DNA of 64,000 nucleotides from Lentzea flava (GTDB lineage Bacteria > Actinomycetota > Actinomycetes > Mycobacteriales > Pseudonocardiaceae). The DNA is taken from the NCBI RefSeq assembly GCF_014648475.1, contig NZ_BMRE01000012.1, positions 124,001-188,000 of the forward strand, in the 5' to 3' direction. Numbering within the stretch: the first letter of the stretch is position 1; the number at the start of each line of letters is the position of its first letter. The notes beneath the pieces were generated by a model, which did not search any database, was not told the origin of the DNA, and saw nothing but the letters and a program-made list of their open reading frames with translations. Below are positions 15,594 to 23,639 of the stretch, one piece after another. Position numbers and translations under genes: made by a program.

Positions 15594-16027
15594 TTCTCCT
15601 CGCTCTGTGCCCGATCTTGGGCGAGCTTGCCGGTGATGGCGGCGAGCTGCGAAAGTTCTTCCGGTGTCAGCACGCTCAACGCGCGGGTGACGCTGCGAGC
15701 GTGCGGACGGCCGATCTCCTGCTGGGTCTTGCGACCGTCCGGGGTGAGCGAGAGGCGCACACCCCGGCGGTCACCGGGGTCCGTGCAGCGGTCCACCAGC
15801 CCGCGGTCGACCAGGCGGTCGACCATGCGGGACAGCGCGGGCTGGCTCAGCAGCACGTGGCGGTTCAGCTCACTCATCCGCAGTGGACTGTCGCATTTGG
15901 ACAAGGTGTAGAGGACGTCGTACTCCCTCATCGTCAGGTCGCCCCAGACGTCCTCTGCGTTGAACCGCTTCATCAGCACGGCGTAGGCCCTCATCAAGGA
16001 CTCCCACGCCTCGTTCGCTCGCGTCAT
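15590..16027 (-). CDS. MarR-family transcriptional regulator
   Basis: The 145-residue protein has the MarR winged helix: LTMREYDVLYTLSK, LRMSELNRHVLLSQPALSRMVDRLVDRGLV and the wing DPGDRRGVRLSLT. It lies between the monooxygenase and FMN-reductase genes with 4-nt overlaps on both sides. It therefore probably senses a substrate of the pathway and represses its own operon. A candidate dyad is present upstream of the first gene at 17212-17235. Confidence 0.9.
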   Translation of the reverse strand: MTRANEAWESLMRAYAVLMKRFNAEDVWGDLTMREYDVLYTLSKCDSPLRMSELNRHVLLSQPALSRMVDRLVDRGLVDRCTDPGDRRGVRLSLTPDGRKTQQEIGRPHARSVTRALSVLTPEELSQLAAITGKLAQDRAQSEEK

Positions 16028-17181
16028 TCCGAGTCCTGGTACGGCGAGCCGCCCGTGACGTTGTCACCCCGGTTGGCGTTCGGCCGCGGCTGACGCGCGG
16101 GCTGGTCACCGTACTTCTCCTTGACGCGCAGGGCGTGCGTCGGCGGCTTGGCGGTCTCCGGGTCCTGGCGCGACTCGATCTCCTTGCGCAGCACCGGAAC
16201 CACCTCCTCGCCCAGCAGGTCGAGCTGGTTCAGCACGGTCTTCAGCGGCAGGCCCGCGTGGTCCATCAGGAACATCTGGCGCTGGTAGTCGCCGAAGTGC
16301 TCGCGGAAGGTCAGTGTCTTGTCGATGACCTCCTGCGGGCTGCCGACCGACAGCGGCGTCATCTCCATGAAGTCCTCCATCTTCGGGCCGTGCCCGTAGA
16401 CGGGGGCCTCGTTGAAGTACGGCCGGAACTCGTTGATCGCGTCCTGCGACCGCTTCGCGATGTAGGCCTGACCGCCGAGGCCGACGATGGCCTGCTTCTC
16501 CGTGCCGTGGCCGTAGTGCGCGTACCGCTGGCGGTAGAACTTGATCAGCCGCATGTAGTGCTCTTTCGGCCAGAAGATGTTGTTCGCGAAGAAGCCGTCG
16601 CCGTAGTAGGCAGCCTGCTCCGCGATCTCCGGCGTGCGGATCGAGCCGTGCCACACGAACGGGGGCACGTCGTCCAGCGGCCGCGGCGTGGAGGTGAAGC
16701 CCTGCAACGGGGTGCGGAACTTGCCTTCCCAGTCGACGACGTCCTCGCGCCACAACCGGTGCAGCAGGTTGTAGTTCTCGAGCGCCATCGGCAGGCTCTG
16801 CCGGATGTCCGCCCCGAACCACGGGTAGACCGGCGCGGTGTTGCCGCGGCCCAGCATCAGGTCCATGCGGCCCTTCGCCAGGTGCTGCAGCATCGCGTAC
16901 TCCTCGGCGATGCGCACCGGGTCGTTGGTGGTGATCAGCGTCGTCGCGGTGCTGACGATCAGCTTCTTGGTCTTCGCCGCGATGTGGGCGAGCAGCGTGG
17001 TGGGCGCCGACGAGAAGAAGGGCGGGTTGTGGTGCTCGCCGATCGCGAACACGTCCAGTCCCACTTCTTCGGCCTTCTCCGCGATCTGCACGATCGCGTC
17101 GATGCGCTCGGCCTCGCTGGGGGTCTCGCCGCTGACCGGGTCCCTGGTGATGTCGCTCACCGAGAACACTCCGAACTGCAC
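16024..17181 (-). CDS. LLM-class flavin-dependent monooxygenase (CE1758-like)
   Basis: The 385-residue protein is a bacterial-luciferase-like TIM barrel: FAIGEHHNPPFFSSAP, VSTATTLITTNDPVRIAEEYAML, GRMDLMLGRGNTAPVYPWFG and a C-terminal FREHFGDYQRQMFLMDHAG. It would oxidise an unknown organic substrate with O2 and FMNH2 from the reductase two genes downstream. The GTG start is preceded by GGAGG. It is the first gene of the operon and is divergent from the AbiEii-like gene. Confidence 0.9.
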   Translation of the reverse strand: MQFGVFSVSDITRDPVSGETPSEAERIDAIVQIAEKAEEVGLDVFAIGEHHNPPFFSSAPTTLLAHIAAKTKKLIVSTATTLITTNDPVRIAEEYAMLQHLAKGRMDLMLGRGNTAPVYPWFGADIRQSLPMALENYNLLHRLWREDVVDWEGKFRTPLQGFTSTPRPLDDVPPFVWHGSIRTPEIAEQAAYYGDGFFANNIFWPKEHYMRLIKFYRQRYAHYGHGTEKQAIVGLGGQAYIAKRSQDAINEFRPYFNEAPVYGHGPKMEDFMEMTPLSVGSPQEVIDKTLTFREHFGDYQRQMFLMDHAGLPLKTVLNQLDLLGEEVVPVLRKEIESRQDPETAKPPTHALRVKEKYGDQPARQPRPNANRGDNVTGGSPYQDSE

Positions 17182-17211
17182 GATCCCCGCCTCCTTCTGT
17201 CGGAAGTTCTA

Positions 17212-17235
17212 TGCGTTTGCATCTACCTTAACGCA
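17212..17235. promoter_or_regulatory. Candidate MarR operator
   Basis: TGCGTT (17212-17217) and AACGCA (17230-17235) form a perfect 6-bp inverted repeat with a 12-nt spacer, 31 bp upstream of the monooxygenase start codon. MarR proteins bind dyads of this size at their own promoters. Assignment to this MarR is inferred from position only. Confidence 0.45.
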
Positions 17236-17313
17236 CGCACCCCCGAGGTATTCCCATTGCGCCGATCACATCCCTGCGAGCTAGGGTCAGCGCCCTCAGC
17301 GGAGGGGGAAGCC

Positions 17314-18843
17314 GTGTTCTCGGGTGAGTTCGAGCTACATCTGACCGGGTCGGAGTGGCAGGTCGACGAGCTGGCCGCGTTCGCCGCACGCCACCAGGTC
17401 AAGTTCAGCCACATCGAGCTGCACCAGGGCGAGGTGCCGTCGCAGCCGATGCTGACGATCGGCGCCACCGGCACGCTCGACGAGGTCCGGGCGGTCGCGG
17501 CGCAGTGGCGGCGGAAACTGTTCGAGGCCGAGCTGCACGTCGTGCGGGTGAAGATCGAGGCGGCGCCGTGGAACGACGGCGTGCCGCAGTCCGATGAGGA
17601 CGCCGACCCCGCGCTGTACTTCGAGCACCACGTCAAGGTCCTCATGTCCGGGACGTGGCACGACTGGTACGCGCGCATCCTCAAGGCCGTTGACGGGCAC
17701 GAGGCGCACGTGTCGCAGAACGCCCGCCGCAAGTACGAGAACGGCACCCAGGAGCGGTTCGTCACGCAGCGGTGCTTCGGCGTCGGGCGCGACACCGCGA
17801 AGCAGAACCTCGCGGCGCTGCTCGCAGACCTCGAAGAGTTCGCCGTGCTGGAGGTCGAGGAGGAGTACGTCGTCGACGACGACGCGCTGCACATCGACAA
17901 CGGCTGGATCCACGGCACGTACCACTGGTGGCGCAGCCGGGACGAGCGGATGCGGCAGGCGCCCGCGAACGCGCGTGACTTCCCGGTGACCTACAGCCCG
18001 CTCCAGGTGAAGCCGGGACAGGACATCCAGCAGCGCGCCGTGTTCGACCCAGCGCTCAAACAGCACCGGAACGCCTTCCGGGCCGGCGAACCGAGGTTCG
18101 GCGACCCGGCGGACGGCGCGCGGTGGCTCGCGGGGCGCAGGCGGGCGATGGCCCGCCTGCTGCACCTGATCGGGAAGACCCGGTGGCGGGACAACCTCGT
18201 GCTGCGCGGCAGCGTCGTGATGCGGGAGTGGTTCGGCGACGCCGCGCGGGAGCCCGGTGACATCGACTTCGTGGTCACCCCGCGCAGCATCGCGTTCGGT
18301 GGCGAGGAGGCCGACGAGCTCATCGACGGCATCACCTCGAAGGTCGTGCGCAATCCGGGCCCGGTGCTGCTGCCCGGCCCGTTCGACACCGAGCCCATCT
18401 GGACCTACGAGCGCGTGCCCGGCCAGCGGGTGCTGTTCCCGTTCGAGGTCGAGGGCCTGCCGCACGGCGCGATCCAGGTCGACCTCGTGTTCGACGAGGA
18501 GCTGCCGATCGCGCCGGAACCCCTGCGGATCGCCGGCACGACGCTGTTCGCCGCGAACCAGGAGCTGTCGCTCGCGTGGAAGCTCCAGTGGCTCATGACC
18601 GACAGCTATCCGCAGGCCAAGGACCTCTACGACGCCGCGTTGCTCGCCCGGCACACCACCGTGGACACCGGTCTCGTCATCGGGTTGCTGGAGCCGGAAC
18701 TGGGTGCCCGCGCGCTCGACTTCGACCGCAGGTCCGTGCTGGAGATGGACCACGTCGACTGGGACAACGCGCCGACCGAGCTGCCGGTCACCAAAGCCGA
18801 CGAACCGGCGCTGCTGGAGCGGATCGCGGCGGCCCTGCGTTAG
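17314..18843 (+). CDS. AbiEii/AbiGii-toxin-family nucleotidyltransferase with N-terminal unknown domain
   Basis: The C-terminal half (about 270-509) resembles AbiEii nucleotidyltransferases. It has LRGS with Ser300, then PGDIDFVV with Asp316 and Asp318 as the metal-binding pair, later IQVDLVFDEE, and the helical LAWKLQWLMTD and QAKDLYDAALL segments. Residues 1-240 form a separate domain I do not recognise, with EFELHLTGSEW, YFEHHVKVLM, RKYENGTQERFVTQR and DIDNGWIHGTYHWW-like stretches. No AbiEi-type antitoxin gene is adjacent. GGAGGGGG precedes the GTG start. It could be a toxin relic, a defence effector or a housekeeping nucleotidyltransferase. Confidence 0.75.
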   Translation: MFSGEFELHLTGSEWQVDELAAFAARHQVKFSHIELHQGEVPSQPMLTIGATGTLDEVRAVAAQWRRKLFEAELHVVRVKIEAAPWNDGVPQSDEDADPALYFEHHVKVLMSGTWHDWYARILKAVDGHEAHVSQNARRKYENGTQERFVTQRCFGVGRDTAKQNLAALLADLEEFAVLEVEEEYVVDDDALHIDNGWIHGTYHWWRSRDERMRQAPANARDFPVTYSPLQVKPGQDIQQRAVFDPALKQHRNAFRAGEPRFGDPADGARWLAGRRRAMARLLHLIGKTRWRDNLVLRGSVVMREWFGDAAREPGDIDFVVTPRSIAFGGEEADELIDGITSKVVRNPGPVLLPGPFDTEPIWTYERVPGQRVLFPFEVEGLPHGAIQVDLVFDEELPIAPEPLRIAGTTLFAANQELSLAWKLQWLMTDSYPQAKDLYDAALLARHTTVDTGLVIGLLEPELGARALDFDRRSVLEMDHVDWDNAPTELPVTKADEPALLERIAAALR

Positions 18844-19505
18844 ATCAGGGCGGCGACCTTCGTCGCGGTGGCCGCGGTGGACTGCGGGTTCTGGCCCGTC
18901 ACGAGCCTGCCGTCCACGACCACCGTGCTCGACCACGGTTCACCCGTCGCGAGCCGAGCGCCCAGCTCCTCCAGCCGTCCCGCGACCGAGTAGGGCACGT
19001 TCAGGCCGCCCTGGCGTTCCTCCTCGTCGCTGAACACCGCCATCTCCTTGCCCGCGAACACGAACGAGCCGTCCGCGCGCACCGCGCTGAGCAGCCCGGC
19101 CGGGCCGTGGCACAGCGCCGCGACCAGCTTGCCGCTGTCGTGGAACTCCGCCAGCAGCGCGCCCAGCGTCTTGTCGAACGCCAGGTCCGTCATGGGACCG
19201 TGGCCGCCGGGCAGGTAGATGGCGTCGAAGTCGGCGGCGTTCATCTCTTCGAGCACCGCCGGTGCGCGCAGGTCGTGCAGTGACGCGACGGCCTCGTCGA
19301 ACGTGCCGTCCAGGCTCGCCTTGTCGACGGTGGGCACGACACCGCCGGGCGTCGCGATCGTGACCTCGACGCCCTCGGAACGCAGCACGCGCACCGACTC
19401 GACGACCTCTTCGGCCCAGAACCCCGTGGGGTGGCTCGTGCCGTCCGCCAACGTCAGCGAGTCGGCGCCGGACACGACCATCAGCAACTTCTTCATGGCA
19501 CCCAT
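18840..19505 (-). CDS. DJ-1/PfpI (type 1 glutamine amidotransferase-like) protein
   Basis: The 221-residue protein has the DJ-1/PfpI core: LLMVVSGAD, EVTIATPGG, YLPGGHGPMTDL and the nucleophile elbow ALCHGPAGLL, followed by GLNVPYSV. Members act as glyoxalase III/chaperones or hydrolases in stress defence. The start could be ATG at 19505 or, giving MKKLLMVV, ATG at 19496. It is divergent from the LysR gene, which may regulate it. Its stop overlaps that of the AbiEii-like gene (TTAG). Confidence 0.87.
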   Translation of the reverse strand: MGAMKKLLMVVSGADSLTLADGTSHPTGFWAEEVVESVRVLRSEGVEVTIATPGGVVPTVDKASLDGTFDEAVASLHDLRAPAVLEEMNAADFDAIYLPGGHGPMTDLAFDKTLGALLAEFHDSGKLVAALCHGPAGLLSAVRADGSFVFAGKEMAVFSDEEERQGGLNVPYSVAGRLEELGARLATGEPWSSTVVVDGRLVTGQNPQSTAATATKVAALI

Positions 19506-19552
19506 GTCATCACGAATCCTTCATGAACGTCGGCGCTGCTATAAGCTTCCTT

Positions 19553-20446
19553 ATGGCTGAGAAGTTGACGGACCTCGATCTGCTGGTGACTTTCCTGGAG
19601 ATCTACCGGGGTGGTTCGATCACCGCCGCCGCGACCAGGCGCGGGCTGACCCAGCCCGCGGTGAGCGGTCAGCTCGCCAAGCTGGAGAAGGAGCTCGGCG
19701 CACCGCTGTTCGTCCGCGGCAGCCGGGGCGTCACCGCCACACCGCGAGCCGAGGAACTGGCCCGCCGCGTCGGGCCCCATCTCGACCAGCTGAGAAGCGC
19801 GCTCGACCCCGCGCCCGCCGTCGAAGGCACGGTGCGGATCGGGGGAGCGGCCGAGTTCATGACCGCGCGCGGCCTGCCCGCACTCACCCCGCTGACCCGG
19901 TGCGGCCTCCGGTTCGAGATCACCCTCGGCCTCGCGAACGACCTCCTCGACGCCCTGAGGTCCGGGCGGCTCGACGTCGTGCTGTCGGCGGTCCGGCCCG
20001 GTCCCGGCTTCACCGCGACGCCGTTGACCGACGAGGAGTTCCTGCTGGTGGGGCCACCACTGCTGGCCAGAACCGTGGACCAGGCGCTGCTGCGCGACGA
20101 TCCGGCACGCGCCCTCGAACACCTGCCGCTCGTGGCCTACTCGGACGAGCTGCCGATCATCCGCCGGTACTGGCGCAGCGAGTTCGGCAAGCGTCCGAAG
20201 AACGCCGTGGCCGTCGTCGTCCCCGACCTGCGCGCGGTCCTGGCCGCCGTGATCGCCGGAGCGGGCGTGTCCGCGTTGCCGCGCTACCTCGCGGAGCCCG
20301 CGCTGACCGCCGGGTCCGTCGAGCTGCTGCACCAGCCGGAGGTCCCGCCGCTCAACACCCTCTACCTGGTGACCCGCGGAACACCCGCTCCCGCCGTGCT
20401 GGCCGTCGCCGAGCACCTCGTGGAGCGCGACTGGGGCGTGCTCTGA
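19553..20446 (+). CDS. LysR-family transcriptional regulator
   Basis: This is a 297-residue LysR protein: DLDLLVTFLEIYRGGSITAA, LTQPAVSGQLAKLEKELGAPLFVRG, then an effector domain with VRIGGAAEFM and LPLVAYSDELPIIRRYW. It is divergent from the DJ-1/PfpI gene. The ATG at 19553 starts the conserved helix; TATAAG at 19540-19545 ends 7 nt before it, so the mRNA may be leaderless. An in-frame start at 19523 would add ten residues. Confidence 0.88.
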   Translation: MAEKLTDLDLLVTFLEIYRGGSITAAATRRGLTQPAVSGQLAKLEKELGAPLFVRGSRGVTATPRAEELARRVGPHLDQLRSALDPAPAVEGTVRIGGAAEFMTARGLPALTPLTRCGLRFEITLGLANDLLDALRSGRLDVVLSAVRPGPGFTATPLTDEEFLLVGPPLLARTVDQALLRDDPARALEHLPLVAYSDELPIIRRYWRSEFGKRPKNAVAVVVPDLRAVLAAVIAGAGVSALPRYLAEPALTAGSVELLHQPEVPPLNTLYLVTRGTPAPAVLAVAEHLVERDWGVL

Positions 20447-20453
20447 CGCGGTC

Positions 20454-21140
20454 TCAGACGCTGCGCAGCACGGACACGACGACGCCGAGGACGACCGCCC
20501 TGTCGCCGTCGATGACGGGGTAGTCCGGGTTGCGCGGCTCGAGGTACACGTGGCCGCCCCGGCGCTGGTAGACCTTGACCGTCGCCTCCTCGTCGATCAT
20601 CGCGGCGACGATCTGCCCGTTGTGGGCCTCGTGCGTCTGCCGGACGACGACCATGTCGCCGTCGCAGATCGCGGCGTCGACCATCGAGTCGCCGCGCACG
20701 CGCAGCGCGAACACGTTGCTGCCCCGGCCGACCAGGCCGCGCGGCAGGTTCAGCACGTCGTCCACGTGCTCGATGGCGGAGATCGGCGTACCGGCGGCGA
20801 TGTCACCGACGACGGGCACCGAGATCGAGTCCTCGGAGACCTGCGCGGACGCCGTCTCGTGCAGGAAGACCCGCACGTCCATCGGCCGCGTGACCGACGA
20901 GCCGCGCTTGAGGAAACCCTTGTCCTCCAACGCGGCCAGGTGCTTGGACACCGAGGAGGACGACTTGAGGCCGACGGCGTCGCCGATCTCGCGGGTGCTG
21001 GGGGAGTAGCCGTGCTCGACGACCCAGTCGCGGATGGCGAGGAGGATCTTCTGCTGGCGTTCCGGCAGCACCGTCGTGTCGAGGTCGAGATCGTCGTAGG
21101 CGGTCACCGGGCAGATGGTAGTAATCCGGTTGCCGGACAC
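20454..21140 (-). CDS. lexA: LexA-type SOS repressor / S24 peptidase
   Basis: The winged-helix domain (LPERQQKILLAIRDWVVEHG, YSPSTREIGDAVGLKSSSSV) is followed by a complete self-cleavage domain. The Ala116-Gly117 scissile bond lies in GDIAAGTPI, the catalytic serine is Ser152 (GDSM) and the lysine is Lys189 (ATVKV). Length, 228 residues, fits LexA. A GTG at 21107 is an alternative start. I see no SOS-box-like GAAC-N4-GTTC dyad upstream and none of the usual lexA neighbours, so this may be a LexA paralogue and not the main SOS repressor. Confidence 0.87.
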   Translation of the reverse strand: MSGNRITTICPVTAYDDLDLDTTVLPERQQKILLAIRDWVVEHGYSPSTREIGDAVGLKSSSSVSKHLAALEDKGFLKRGSSVTRPMDVRVFLHETASAQVSEDSISVPVVGDIAAGTPISAIEHVDDVLNLPRGLVGRGSNVFALRVRGDSMVDAAICDGDMVVVRQTHEAHNGQIVAAMIDEEATVKVYQRRGGHVYLEPRNPDYPVIDGDRAVVLGVVVSVLRSV

Positions 21141-21165
21141 GATCGGGTGGTCGTTTGATCAAGCC

Positions 21166-21729
21166 ATGACGTCTGCCTGGGTGGGGAAGCTCGTACGTCT
21201 GCGCGCGGTGGAGCCGGAGGACTGGGAGGTCTTCCGCGAGCTCGACCAGAACACCGTGGACGAGCGGAGGGGGTCGATGATCCGTCCGCCGCGGTCGGCA
21301 GCGCGGAAACGGGAGTGGGCCGAGCAGACCGCGCTGAAGCAGGACGACGACACTTTCGTGCTCGCGATCGAGACGCTGGCCGCCGGCGTGCTCGTGGGGA
21401 CGGTGTCCACGGCCCTCGTCGACCGCCGCGCCGGACGGTTCATGTACGGCATCGCGCTGGGCAGTGAGCACCACCGCCGCGGCTATGCGACGGACGCCGT
21501 GCCCTTGCTGCTGAACTTCATGTTCGGCGAGCGGCGGTTCCACAAGTGCGAGGCGGGCGTCTGGGCGTTCAACGAGCCTTCTCTCGCGTTGCAGCGCAAG
21601 CTCGGCTTCACGGAGGAGGGCCGGCTGCGCGACCACGAGTTCTTCGCCGGCCGCCACCACGACGTCGTGCTGTTCGGGATGACGGCGCCCGAGTTCGCCG
21701 CCCGCCACCCGTTCCCGAGCGAACTCTGA
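21166..21729 (+). CDS. GNAT-family N-acetyltransferase (RimJ-like)
   Basis: The 187-residue protein has GKLVRLRAVEPEDWEVFREL, the acetyl-CoA loop EHHRRGYATDAVPLLLNF and the C-terminal FNEPSLALQRKLGFTEEGRL typical of RimJ/RimL-type acetyltransferases. The target amine is unknown. The ATG at 21166 is preferred over an upstream start at 21115 because the conserved region begins here. It is divergent from lexA. Confidence 0.87.
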   Translation: MTSAWVGKLVRLRAVEPEDWEVFRELDQNTVDERRGSMIRPPRSAARKREWAEQTALKQDDDTFVLAIETLAAGVLVGTVSTALVDRRAGRFMYGIALGSEHHRRGYATDAVPLLLNFMFGERRFHKCEAGVWAFNEPSLALQRKLGFTEEGRLRDHEFFAGRHHDVVLFGMTAPEFAARHPFPSEL

Positions 21730-21745
21730 TCTCCGCCGCCACGAT

Positions 21746-22390
21746 GTGGCGGTGAGCACACGCCGGGAACGCTCCTGGGGCCTGCGGCCAGGTAGGGGTG
21801 TGCGAAGCGACGTGGCGCCCGTGGCGCTGACACCGGAAGTGGCGCCCGCCGTGCTCGACGAGGCCGCGCTGCTGACCCTCTACGAGTCGACGGCCGAGCG
21901 GCTGCACCGCTACGTGGCCAGGCGCGTCGGTGCCGACACCGCACAGGACGTGGTGTCCGAGGCCTTCCTGGTGCTGTGGGACCAGCGCGCCGGTCAGGTC
22001 TACGAGGCCGACGCCGTGCGCGCGTGGCTCTACGGCGTGGCGACGAACCTGCTGCGCAACCACGTGCGCGCGGAGGAACGCAAGCTGCGTGCGTGGAGCA
22101 AGGCCCACGCGGCCCGCGTCGACGAGGGCGACATCGGTGAGCGGGCGAGCGCGGCGGCGGACGCGGACCTGCTCGCCGGGCCGCTGACCGCCTGGCTCGC
22201 CGAGCTGCGCGTCGAGGAACGCGAGGTGCTGCTGCTGCACGCCTGGGCGGACTTCGCCCCTGCCGAGATCGCCGTGGCGCTCGACGTCCCGGTGGCCACC
22301 GTGCGCACCAGGCTGCACCGTGCCCGCGCCCGGCTGCGCACCCGCATCGCCGCCACCGACCACACCTTCTCCGAGGACAGCCATGTCTGA
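21746..22390 (+). CDS. ECF-type RNA polymerase sigma factor
   Basis: Region 2 is seen as LHRYVARRVGADTAQDVVSEAFLVLWDQ and VRAWLYGVATNLLRNHVRAEER; region 4 as LRVEEREVLLLHAWADFAPAEIAVALDVPVATVRTRLHRARARL (split here at 20 or fewer residues: region 4 core LDVPVATVRTRLHRAR). The gene overlaps the next one by 8 nt, so the two are co-translated. The GTG at 21746 has no clear ribosome site; GTG codons at 21800 and 21812 are alternatives nearer the conserved region. The gene likely responds to its membrane-anchored partner. Confidence 0.85.
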   Translation: MAVSTRRERSWGLRPGRGVRSDVAPVALTPEVAPAVLDEAALLTLYESTAERLHRYVARRVGADTAQDVVSEAFLVLWDQRAGQVYEADAVRAWLYGVATNLLRNHVRAEERKLRAWSKAHAARVDEGDIGERASAAADADLLAGPLTAWLAELRVEEREVLLLHAWADFAPAEIAVALDVPVATVRTRLHRARARLRTRIAATDHTFSEDSHV

Positions 22391-23441
22391 GCCCACCAAG
22401 CCAGAGACCCTCGACCGAGTGCTCGACGCGGCGCTGGCCCGTGCCGCCGACGAGCCCGTGCGGTTCGACGTCACCGCGGGCAGGAACGCGCTGGCAGCCG
22501 CTTTGCAGGCACGTGCGGCGGAACCCGTTGCCGTCGAACGCCGTCCGCGCCGCCGGGTGCGCTGGCTCGCCGCCGCGGCCGCCGTCGCCGTGCTGACCGG
22601 CGGTTCCCTGGTCGCGTCGACCGTCGACCTCACCGGCGTCGGCAGCAACTCCGCGACCGCCGCCGAGGAGCTGATCCACGCCGCCGACCTCGCCTCACGC
22701 GTCGTCGAACGGCCCATCGCCCCTGGTCAGTACCGCTATGTGCGCTCCAGGTACGAGGGCATCACCAGGGCGTGGGGCTCGGACGAGGCGTGGACCACCG
22801 ACATGGTGAACGAGCAGTGGATCCCCGCTGACCGCCGCGACGAGTGGATGCTGAGGTTCACGATCAACTCGGTGGCGTGGGTGCCGGGCCACGAGGGTCA
22901 GGGCACGCCGGACTCCGGCCCGTTCAAGAACGGTGACGAGTTCCGCGGCAAGTGCGGCAAGTACTCCTACTACGCAGAAGGCCAGCCGGACCGCTGCACC
23001 AACGCCACGTTCCACAACCCGACGCCCGAGTTCATCGCGGCGCTGCCCAAGGACCCGAAGGAACTGCTGGCCAGGCTCAGGGAGGAGGGGCACGCCGACG
23101 ACGCGGGCGCGTTCATGCAGGCTCTCGACGCGTTGCGGTCGGGCCAGTACCCGGCCGAGGTGCGCGCGAACCTCTTCCGCGCGCTCGCCCTGCTGCCGGG
23201 GCTGGTCGTCACCGACAACCGGGCGAACCTCGACGGCAAGGAAGGCGTGGCTCTCGGCAAGAAGTACTACGACAACTTCACCGAGATCATCATCGACCCG
23301 GACAACGGTGACTTCATCGGGACCAGGGAGGTCATCGCCGAGGACCAGTCGGGGGACCAGGGCACGATGAAGAAGGGCACGGTCATCTCCTCCTCCGCGG
23401 TGACGTCAGCACTCGTGGGCTCCCTGGGCGCCCGCCCGTAA
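22383..23441 (+). CDS. CU044_5270-family protein, membrane-anchored sigma-factor partner
   Basis: The 352-residue protein has a charged N-terminal segment (about 60 residues), one transmembrane helix (RWLAAAAAVAVLTGGSLVAS) and a large exported domain (QYRYVRSRYEGITRAW, PKDPKELLARLREEGH). This is the layout of CU044_5270-type proteins encoded directly after ECF sigma genes in actinobacteria. It could anchor or sense for the sigma factor, but a direct anti-sigma role is not proven for the family. The ATG overlaps the sigma gene by 8 nt. Confidence 0.78.
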   Translation: MSEPTKPETLDRVLDAALARAADEPVRFDVTAGRNALAAALQARAAEPVAVERRPRRRVRWLAAAAAVAVLTGGSLVASTVDLTGVGSNSATAAEELIHAADLASRVVERPIAPGQYRYVRSRYEGITRAWGSDEAWTTDMVNEQWIPADRRDEWMLRFTINSVAWVPGHEGQGTPDSGPFKNGDEFRGKCGKYSYYAEGQPDRCTNATFHNPTPEFIAALPKDPKELLARLREEGHADDAGAFMQALDALRSGQYPAEVRANLFRALALLPGLVVTDNRANLDGKEGVALGKKYYDNFTEIIIDPDNGDFIGTREVIAEDQSGDQGTMKKGTVISSSAVTSALVGSLGARP

Positions 23442-23444
23442 ACC

Positions 23445-23495
23445 CGCAACCCTGGAGTTGCGCATCTTCGGGGGATGTGCAACTCCGGGGTTGCG
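23445..23495. repeat. Long stem-loop (22-bp stem) after the CU044_5270-family gene
   Basis: The left arm 23445-23461 (CGCAACCCTGGAGTTGC) pairs with the right arm 23479-23495 with one T:G mismatch. Five further base pairs (23462-23466 with 23474-23478) close a 7-nt loop. It begins 4 bp after the stop codon and could act as terminator. Its size and near-perfect symmetry also resemble dispersed intergenic palindromes. Confidence 0.75.
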
Positions 23496-23639
23496 CTTGT
23501 TGGTCGACGTGGGGAGTTCGTCGTGCCGTGGGCCGGGTCGAACGAGAGGCGCTGATCGAGGCCTCGGCTTTGGTAACGAACCGATAACCATTGCACTGTG
23601 CAACGGTCAGCGCGTGTGCCGTCGTCCGTACCTCCCGGC

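Noticed and set aside
21090..21170. SOS box upstream of lexA
   Set aside because: No GAAC-N4-GTTC dyad or close variant is present; only weak TTGATCAAACG-like text was seen.
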